Assembly (NCBI GenBank): GCA_036389295.1
Contig: DASVQB010000042.1
Coordinates: forward strand, 1 to 20,400
Length of the DNA stretch: 20,400 nucleotides
Direction of reading: 5' to 3'
From: AC-37 sp036389295
GTDB taxonomy: Bacteria > Actinomycetota > Thermoleophilia > Solirubrobacterales > Thermoleophilaceae
A model generated the notes under the pieces. That model saw nothing but the letters and a program-made list of their open reading frames with translations, was not told the DNA's origin and did not search any database. Positions 13,890-18,659 of this stretch are shown piece by piece; positions within the stretch are counted from its first letter, which is position 1, and every line of letters begins with the position of its first letter. The translations under genes and the position numbers were made by a program.

Positions 13890-14396
13890 TCACGCGTAGC
13901 GCTTGCGGCGGAACACGTCGGTCGCGAGCGAGTCGACCCGGTCGAGGAACAGGATCCCGTCGAGGTGGTCGAGCTCGTGGAGGAGGCAGCGCGCCTCGAA
14001 GCCCTCGGTGTCGATCGCCCGCAGCGAGCCGTCGGGCTCGCGGGCCTCGATCACGACGTGGGTGGCGCGCCGGACGTTCGCGGTCAGGTCCGGGATGCTC
14101 AGGCAGCCCTCGCGGGCGACCTCCGCGCCGGACGACGCGACCACCTTCGGGTTCACCAGCAGGAGCTGGCCGTGGGACTTCGTGGCCTTCGGGTGCTCGC
14201 TCACGTCCACGGCGACGATCCGCACCAGCTCGCCGATCTGAGGCGCGGCGACCCCGACGCACTTCGGGAACGAGCGCATCGTGTCGACCAGGTCCATCGC
14301 CACGCGCTGCGCCTCCTCCCAGTCGGCGGCGCCGAGCGGGCGGGCGGGGTCCTTGAGCAGCGGGTGCGGGTAGCGGAGGACCTTGCGGACGGCCAT
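13890..14396 (-). CDS. def: Peptide deformylase
   Basis: 168 residues; removes the formyl group from the N-terminal Met of new proteins at the ribosome. All three family motifs are intact: GVAAPQIG (48-55), EGCLSIP (96-102; Cys98 metal ligand) and HELDH (140-144; two His ligands and catalytic Glu). The size and RKVLRYPHPLL opening are typical. The ATG start lies 7 bases after the stop of the ACT-domain gene, so it is the second gene of a two-gene operon. Only a weak AGGGCGG precedes it. The C-terminus ends soon after the HELDH helix, as in the shorter type of deformylase. Confidence 0.97.
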   Translation of the reverse strand: MAVRKVLRYPHPLLKDPARPLGAADWEEAQRVAMDLVDTMRSFPKCVGVAAPQIGELVRIVAVDVSEHPKATKSHGQLLLVNPKVVASSGAEVAREGCLSIPDLTANVRRATHVVIEAREPDGSLRAIDTEGFEARCLLHELDHLDGILFLDRVDSLATDVFRRKRYA

Positions 14397-14403
14397 GGCC
14401 GCC

Positions 14404-14949
14404 CTACAGGGCGTCCGACTCGAGCGGCCTGAGCGCGACCTCGACGCCCTGGTCCGCGCCGACCCGCCGGAGCGCCTCCTCCATCGCGCCCTCGTCCGCG
14501 CTCGGCGGCGGCGCGATCTCCATCATCAGCGCGTAGAGCGGCGGCTGGTCCTCGCCCTCGCCGGCGAGCTTGGTCGTCAGGTCGGTGATCGTCACGCCGT
14601 GCTCCGCCAGGGCCGCCGCGGCGGCGTGGACGATGCCCGGGTGGTCCGCGCCGTAGAGCGTGACGATGTGCGTCGGGACCGGCTCGCCGGACGGGTCCAC
14701 GTCCTCGAGCTCGCTCAGCAGGAGCGCCTCGAGGCCGAGCCGCTCGCGCACCGCGTCGAGGTCCGTCCGCAGCGCCCCGAGGTCCGCGCCCTCCGGCGGC
14801 GCGACCACCAGCATCATCGTGAAGTGGCCGCGCAGGATCGTCATCTGCGAGTCCTCGAGGTTGACCCCGTGGTCGAGCAGCGTCGCGCTGACCGCCGCCA
14901 CGATCCCGGGGCGGTCGCGTCCGATGGCCGAGACGGCGAGCTGGGGCAT
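14404..14949 (-). CDS. Double-ACT-domain protein (GcvR-like)
   Basis: 181 residues, made only of two ACT domains: about 3-80 (VSAIGRDRPGIVAAVSATLLDHGVN) and 92-175 (VTLYGADHPGIVHAAAAALAEHGVT). Each has the D/H-RPGIV or HPGIV loop that binds small ligands, usually amino acids, and both lack a catalytic or DNA-binding domain. The best match by layout is the GcvR family of regulatory proteins; I do not infer a role in glycine cleavage here. The start is ATG 14949 because TAAGGT (14958-14963, minus) is 8 bases upstream and no Shine-Dalgarno is seen; a GTG at 14970 would lie upstream of that box. Transcribed with def. Confidence 0.85.
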   Translation of the reverse strand: MPQLAVSAIGRDRPGIVAAVSATLLDHGVNLEDSQMTILRGHFTMMLVVAPPEGADLGALRTDLDAVRERLGLEALLLSELEDVDPSGEPVPTHIVTLYGADHPGIVHAAAAALAEHGVTITDLTTKLAGEGEDQPPLYALMMEIAPPPSADEGAMEEALRRVGADQGVEVALRPLESDAL

Positions 14950-14957
14950 GGCGGCGG

Positions 14958-14963
14958 ACCTTA
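14958..14963 (-). promoter_or_regulatory. -10 box of the ACT/def operon (leaderless)
   Basis: TAAGGT on the minus strand, 8 bases before ATG 14949. It divides the choice between this ATG and the in-frame GTG at 14970. Confidence 0.5.
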
Positions 14964-15023
14964 TCGGCACGGCAGGGGGTCCTGTAGGATCCGGCGCCGG
15001 GGGATCGACAGGGGGGTGGGGCC

Positions 15024-15524
15024 ATGAGGTTGCTCGTCGGTGCAGCGCTGCTCGCGGGGGTGAGCCTGGCGCTGGTCGTCCCGCCCGCGTCGGCGGGCGT
15101 GTACGTGTTCGCGGCCTCGGACGGGACGGTGTGCCAGCTGACCCTGTCGCACAGCACCACGGCGCGCGCCAACGGCAACTGGGACATCGGCTGGGACGCG
15201 TCCATCCCCTGCCCCGTCTCCTACGCGGAGATCGGCGCGGACCTCATGGGAGGACCGCCGAACTACCCGATCTGGGGCGCGCCGTTCACGCAGTCCAGCC
15301 GCTGCGGCGGCAGCCGGCCGTGCGGGTGGGCGATCTACGCGGGCTCCTATACCTACGACGTGCCGGACAACGAGTACACCCACACCGCCAGGCTGGTGAT
15401 GACGCTGAGCCCCCCGTCGAGCTCCCTCGACCCGCCCAAGGTCTGGGTCGCGGCGCCGGTCGGCTGCCTGCCGGGCGGGGCCTCGGTCGGCTGCACCGTC
15501 ACGGAGAGCTTCACGCCGCAGTAG
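15024..15524 (+). CDS. Secreted six-cysteine protein of unknown function
   Basis: 166 residues; I do not recognise the family. The signal peptide is plain (MRLLVGAALLAGVSLALVVP, cleavage after ASA, about residue 25). The mature part contains six cysteines (segments VCQL, IPCP, SRCG, RPCG, VGCL, VGCT), suggesting three disulfides in an exported protein, plus many Tyr/Trp and beta-type sequence (SYTYDV, KVWVAAPVG). ATG 15024 is preceded by a G-rich ribosome site (GGGGGGTGGGG) and a TAGGAT box (14985-14990), giving a leader of about 30 bases. It is divergent from the ACT gene. Adhesive, inhibitor or binding roles cannot be distinguished. Confidence 0.8.
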   Translation: MRLLVGAALLAGVSLALVVPPASAGVYVFAASDGTVCQLTLSHSTTARANGNWDIGWDASIPCPVSYAEIGADLMGGPPNYPIWGAPFTQSSRCGGSRPCGWAIYAGSYTYDVPDNEYTHTARLVMTLSPPSSSLDPPKVWVAAPVGCLPGGASVGCTVTESFTPQ

Positions 15525-15575
15525 CCCCGCCGGGTCGTCTCGCGTCCCGCGCGCGTCCCGCCGCCGCGCCTCACG

Positions 15576-15581
15576 TACACT
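15576..15581 (+). promoter_or_regulatory. -10 box of the CBS gene (leaderless)
   Basis: TACACT, 7 bases before GTG 15589, identical to the -10 box of the aldehyde dehydrogenase gene. No Shine-Dalgarno precedes the GTG. Confidence 0.5.
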
Positions 15582-15588
15582 CGCCGCC

Positions 15589-16038
15589 GTGCGGATCAGC
15601 GAGGTGATGACGCACGAGGTCGTGACCGCCGCGCCCGGCGCGACGCTCGCCGAGGTCGGCGGGCTGATGCGGGACCGCGGCGTCGGCTCGGTGGTGATCG
15701 TCGACGGGGAGCGTCCCGTCGCGATGGTCACCGACCGCGACCTCGCGCTGGCGGTGGCGGCGGACGGCGTCGACCGCGACGAGCCGGTGGCGGACCACGC
15801 CACCCGGCCGCTCGTGACCTGCGACGAGGAGACCGACGTCGAGGAGGCGGCCGCGCTCATGGTGCAGCACCGGATCCGCCGGCTGCCGGTGACGGGCGGC
15901 GGCTCGCCGCTCAGCGGCATAGTCACGCTCGACGACCTGGCCGTCCGCGTCGGCGACCTCCACCTGGCGCACCAGATGACCGCCGAGGTCGCCCGGGCTG
16001 CCGTGCCGGAGTTCTTCTTCCACCAGAGGGGCGGCTGA
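15589..16038 (+). CDS. CBS-domain pair protein
   Basis: 149 residues composed of two CBS domains: about 1-58 (RISEVMTHEVVTAAPGATLAEV ... VTDRDLALAV) and 66-125 (VADHATRPLVTCDEETDVEEAAALM ... GIVTLDDLAV). A Bateman module of this kind binds adenosyl nucleotides such as AMP, ATP or NAD and acts as a sensor; there is no attached enzyme or channel domain. GTG 15589 is set by the -10/GTG spacing. The last 20 residues (MTAEVARAAVPEFFFHQRGG) are a family-common short helix. Followed after 22 bases by a small gene and then a membrane protein, so it may be first in an operon of three. Confidence 0.92.
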   Translation: MRISEVMTHEVVTAAPGATLAEVGGLMRDRGVGSVVIVDGERPVAMVTDRDLALAVAADGVDRDEPVADHATRPLVTCDEETDVEEAAALMVQHRIRRLPVTGGGSPLSGIVTLDDLAVRVGDLHLAHQMTAEVARAAVPEFFFHQRGG

Positions 16039-16060
16039 TGGCGCTCCGGAGGGGATGCTG

Positions 16061-16267
16061 ATGGCCCCGCTCACGCCCGACCAGCGCCGGCGCCGCGACC
16101 AGGTCGAGACCCTGATCCGGCTCGCCGCGCCCGGCCTGAACCTGCTGCTCGCGGCCGGCGAGCGGCTCTCCCGGCTCGTCGCCCCCGAGGACGACGAGTA
16201 CTACCCCGTGCGGACCGGGCTGGTCGAGCCCGACGCCGGCCGCGGGCACGAGGCGCCGGAGCGCTGA
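16061..16267 (+). CDS. Small protein of unknown function (68 residues)
   Basis: A charged, partly amphipathic protein: MAPLTPDQRRRRDQVETL, then a hydrophobic helix (LIRLAAPGLNLLLAAGERLSRLV) and an acidic, Tyr-containing tail. I do not recognise a family. Two ATG starts are possible; I chose 16061 because GGAGGGG (16048-16054) sits 6 bases upstream, whereas it abuts the ATG at 16055. The single helix of about 23 residues could associate with a membrane but contains Arg and Glu, so a true transmembrane helix is unlikely. Its stop codon appears to overlap the start of the next gene. Codon use agrees with neighbours, supporting a real gene. Confidence 0.65.
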   Translation: MAPLTPDQRRRRDQVETLIRLAAPGLNLLLAAGERLSRLVAPEDDEYYPVRTGLVEPDAGRGHEAPER

Positions 16268-17196
16268 GCACGTCCGGGGAGACGAGCTCGGGCGCGGCGC
16301 CGTCGCAGCTCGAGTGGGAGGCCCGCGCCGGCCGGATCGCGGGCGCGGGGGCGCTCGCCTCGGCCGCGCTGGGGATCGTGGCGTTCGTGCTCTCCCAGAC
16401 GGCGGTCGAGGGGTCCGCCGACGACCAGGTCGAGGGCATCCTGCTCGTGCACGAGCACGCCGGGACGCTCCTGGGCATCTCGGTCCTCCAGGCCCTGTCG
16501 ACGGCGCTGCTGATCGTGCCGATCGGCTACCTGTACCTCGCCACGCGGTTCCGCCGGCCCGAGCTGCCGCGGCTCCTGCGGCCGCTGCTCGTGGTCGGGC
16601 CGCTCGGCTACGCGGCGCTGTTCGTGGCCCGTCAGCTCTCGGTCAACTCGATCGCGGACGACGTGGTCCCCCAGCTCCCCCTGCCGCCCGAGCGCGCCGA
16701 GGACCTCGTCGACGACAAGATCACGCAGGGCAGCTTCGTGGTGATCAGCGGGCTGACCTTCGCCGCGCAGCTCGCGGTCGGCGCCGCGATCGTGCTGGTG
16801 TCGATCAACGCCCGCCGCGCCGGGCTCCTCAGCGGGTTCATGGGGATCCTCGGGGCGATCGTCGGCGTCCTGTTCGTGATCCCGCTCCTGGGGCAGCTCC
16901 CGGTCGTCCAGCTGTTCTGGATCGCCGCGCTCGGCGTCCTCCTCCTCGACCGCTGGCCCGGCACCCGGGGGCCGGCCTGGGAGACCGGCGAGGCGATCCC
17001 CTGGCCGACGGCGGCCGACCTGCGCGCGGAGGCGGCGGGGGAGGAGCCCGAGGCCGGCGGCGGCGGGGGGCGGCGCGGGGCGGCGGAGGAGCCGGACGAG
17101 CCGGATCCGGACGAGACCGAGCCGGCGGACGAGCCCGAGCGAGCGGCGCCGGCTCACCCGAGCTCGAAGAAGCGCAAGCGCAAGCGCCGCCGCTGA
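16264..17196 (+). CDS. Six-helix membrane protein with charged C-terminal tail, probable CTG start
   Basis: About 310 residues from CTG 16264. Hydrophobic segments include GAGALASAALGIVAFVL, LLGISVLQALSTALLIVPIGYLYLA, LLVVGPLGYAALFVA, VVISGLTFAAQLAVGAAIVLV, GFMGILGAIVGVLFVIPLL and FWIAALGVLLL. The last ~90 residues are a soluble tail: acidic Glu/Asp/Pro runs followed by a basic SSKKRKRKRRR terminus. The family is not recognised. The first canonical start in frame is GTG 16378, but it cuts the first helix. The stretch before it (SGETSSGAAPSQLEWEARAGRIAG) reads as protein, and no ATG/GTG/TTG occurs in frame back to 16036. CTG at 16264 overlaps the preceding TGA as CTGA, like GTGA in other couplings. 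Confidence 0.75.
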   Translation: MSTSGETSSGAAPSQLEWEARAGRIAGAGALASAALGIVAFVLSQTAVEGSADDQVEGILLVHEHAGTLLGISVLQALSTALLIVPIGYLYLATRFRRPELPRLLRPLLVVGPLGYAALFVARQLSVNSIADDVVPQLPLPPERAEDLVDDKITQGSFVVISGLTFAAQLAVGAAIVLVSINARRAGLLSGFMGILGAIVGVLFVIPLLGQLPVVQLFWIAALGVLLLDRWPGTRGPAWETGEAIPWPTAADLRAEAAGEEPEAGGGGGRRGAAEEPDEPDPDETEPADEPERAAPAHPSSKKRKRKRRR

Positions 17197-17216
17197 GGCG
17201 AACGGGGCCGTCCGCC

Positions 17217-17231
17217 TCGCCCGACGGGCGA
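17217..17231 (+). terminator. Small inverted repeat downstream of the membrane-protein gene
   Basis: TCGCCCG (17217-17223), one base, CGGGCGA (17225-17231). It lies about 20 bases after the stop and is followed by AATAG, not a U tract. The 98-base gap around it also holds the promoter of the ATPase gene. Confidence 0.35.
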
Positions 17232-17258
17232 AATAGCCGCTGCGTGCGGCAAGGCGCT

Positions 17259-17287
17259 TTGCGTGCGTCTGGGCGCGATGGTTCACT
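17259..17287 (+). promoter_or_regulatory. Promoter of the DnaC-like ATPase gene
   Basis: TTGCGT (17259-17264), a 17-base spacer and TTCACT (17282-17287), then 7 bases to GTG 17295. No Shine-Dalgarno; probably leaderless. This is the best -35/-10 pair in the window. Confidence 0.5.
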
Positions 17288-17294
17288 GGGACCC

Positions 17295-18053
17295 GTGTAC
17301 GGACGCGGCGCCGCCTACGAGGTCCACCCCCACCTGGCCCCCGACTCGGGGAGCGACTACGCGTGCCCGTTCGGCGAGTGCGACGGCTCGGGGTTCGTCA
17401 TCGACGAGGCCGCCGACGCGGCGATCCCGTGCCGGTGCCGGGAGCGCCGGATAGCGAGCGCCCGGGCGCGCAGCCTGGACCACGAGATCCCGCGGAAGTT
17501 CCGCGACGTCGCGCTCGACCGCAACCCGGTCCGGAGCATCCTGGCCACGATGCTGCCCGGCCAGGTGGCCGAGTACCGCGAGTTCTGCACCCGGATCGAG
17601 GACCGGCTCGACCGCGGGAAGGGGATCTGGTTCAAGGGCGACCGCGGCACCGGCAAGACCACGCTCGCCATGCTCGTCTCGATCCACGCGATCCGGGCGC
17701 GGCGCAGCGTCGGCATCTACACGGCGCCGAAGCTGCTCGAGGCGATCCGCGCCACGTACGCCGACGACTCGCCGATCAGCCTGACCGCGCTGACCGACCG
17801 GCTGCGGGCGGTCGACCTCCTGCACGTCGAGGACATGGCGGTGCCGCGCACGAACGAGTGGGTGCTGGAGCAGCTCTACACGATCGTCAACGACCGCTAC
17901 CAGGACCAGCGCTCGGTGATGTTCACCGCGGACGTCGAGGGGATCAGGGACCTCGGCGAGCGGATCGGTGAGCGCACGATGTCGCGCCTGATCGAGATCT
18001 GCGGCGACCCGATCATGATGCACGGCTCAGACCACCGGCTCGAGCCCACGTAG
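17295..18053 (+). CDS. DnaC/DnaI-like AAA+ ATPase (helicase-loader type)
   Basis: 252 residues. An N-terminal zinc-binding cluster (Cys24, Cys29, Cys46, Cys48: CPFGEC and CRC) precedes the AAA+ core. Walker A is GDRGTGKTT (115-123), Walker B LLHVED (175-180), where the usual Asp-Asp pair is Glu-Asp, then NEWVLEQLYTIVNDRY and SRLIE with Arg231 as probable arginine finger. Layout and length fit DnaC/DnaI loaders of DnaB helicase and also IstB, the IS21 helper. No IstA transposase or terminal repeats are nearby, and no phage genes, so a chromosomal loader-like ATPase is the simplest reading. A role in replication or repair is inferred. Own promoter and GTG start. Confidence 0.85.
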   Translation: MYGRGAAYEVHPHLAPDSGSDYACPFGECDGSGFVIDEAADAAIPCRCRERRIASARARSLDHEIPRKFRDVALDRNPVRSILATMLPGQVAEYREFCTRIEDRLDRGKGIWFKGDRGTGKTTLAMLVSIHAIRARRSVGIYTAPKLLEAIRATYADDSPISLTALTDRLRAVDLLHVEDMAVPRTNEWVLEQLYTIVNDRYQDQRSVMFTADVEGIRDLGERIGERTMSRLIEICGDPIMMHGSDHRLEPT

Positions 18054-18081
18054 GGGGCCGAGCGACCGGGCGGAGGGCGGG

Positions 18082-18102
18082 GCCGGGCCGCCCGGGCCCG
18101 GC
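18082..18102. terminator. GC hairpin between convergent ATPase and GNAT genes
   Basis: GCCGGGC (18082-18088) and GCCCGGC (18096-18102) form a 7-bp stem with a 7-base loop in the 56-base gap between convergent stops. There is no U tract. Confidence 0.45.
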
Positions 18103-18109
18103 GCCGCGA

Positions 18110-18655
18110 CTAGCCCGCGAGCCTCCGCAGGGCGTCGCCCTCGAAGCGCTGGATCACCCACTCCTCCATCGTCCGCGCCCCGAGCGAGCGGTAGAAGCCG
18201 AGCGCCGGCTCGTTCCAGTCGAGCGCGGCCAGCTCGAGCCGGCCGCAGCCGCGCTCGACCGCGACCCCGGCGACGTGCGCGAGCAGCGCCCGGCCGGCGC
18301 CGCGGCCGCGGTGCTCCGGCCGTACGAACAGGTCCTCGACCCAGAGGCCTGGCCGGGAGAGGAAGGTCGAGAACGTGGTGAACCACAGCGCGAAGCCGAT
18401 CGGCTCCGGCCCGCCGCCCGCCGCGCCGCCGCCCGCCGCGCCGCCGCCGCCGCCCGCCGCGCCGCCGCCCGCCGCGTCGCCGCCCTCGACCTCGGCGATC
18501 GCCGCCTCCGCCGGCGCGCGCTCGCCGAACAGCCCCTCGCGGACGAGCTCCTCGGTCGCGACGACCTCGTGACCGAGCCGCTCGTAGTCCGCGAGCTCCC
18601 GGATGAGCCGCAGGACCAGCGGCGCGTCGGCCTCGACCGCGGGACGGACGCGGAC
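18110..18655 (-). CDS. GNAT N-acetyltransferase (SAT1-like), apparent GTC start and Gly/Ala insert
   Basis: About 181 residues. VRVRPAVEADAPLVLRLIRE opens a GNAT fold; acetyl-CoA loop HRGRGAGRALL, then LELAALDWNEPALGFYRSLGA, which matches spermidine/diamine acetyltransferase-like families (WFTTFSTFLSRPGLWVEDLFVRPE). In the middle a Gly/Ala run (about 26 residues, GGDAAGGGAAGG...) is inserted between strands, encoded by a repetitive GGC/GCG tract. No ATG, GTG or TTG occurs in this frame from the upstream stop (18701) to near the end. GTC at 18653-18655 sits 7 bases after GAGGAG (18663-18668), the best candidate; a sequencing error or +1 frameshift from the preceding acetyl-CoA synthetase gene are alternatives. 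Directly downstream of that gene, so likely co-transcribed. Confidence 0.8.
   Translation of the reverse strand, partial: VRVRPAVEADAPLVLRLIRELADYERLGHEVVATEELVREGLFGERAPAEAAIAEVEGGDAAGGGAAGGGGGAAGGGAAGGGPEPIGFALWFTTFSTFLSRPGLWVEDLFVRPEHRGRGAGRALLAHVAGVAVERGCGRLELAALDWNEPALGFYRSLGARTMEEWVIQRFEGDALRRLAG
18411..18485. repeat. GC-only coding microsatellite in the GNAT gene
   Basis: Tandem imperfect copies of CCGCCGCCCGCCGCG encode alternating Ala-Ala and Gly-Gly-Gly blocks on the minus strand. The unit length is a multiple of three, so changes in copy number keep the reading frame. Confidence 0.8.
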
Positions 18656-18659
18656 GGCG

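Noticed and set aside
17295..18053. IstB of an IS21 insertion sequence
   Set aside because: No IstA transposase or terminal inverted repeats within the window, and the gene has its own promoter and a neighbour-like codon use.
18411..18485. Repeat array read as CRISPR or as an intergenic repeat
   Set aside because: Units are short, contiguous and in frame inside an acetyltransferase; there are no spacers and no cas genes.
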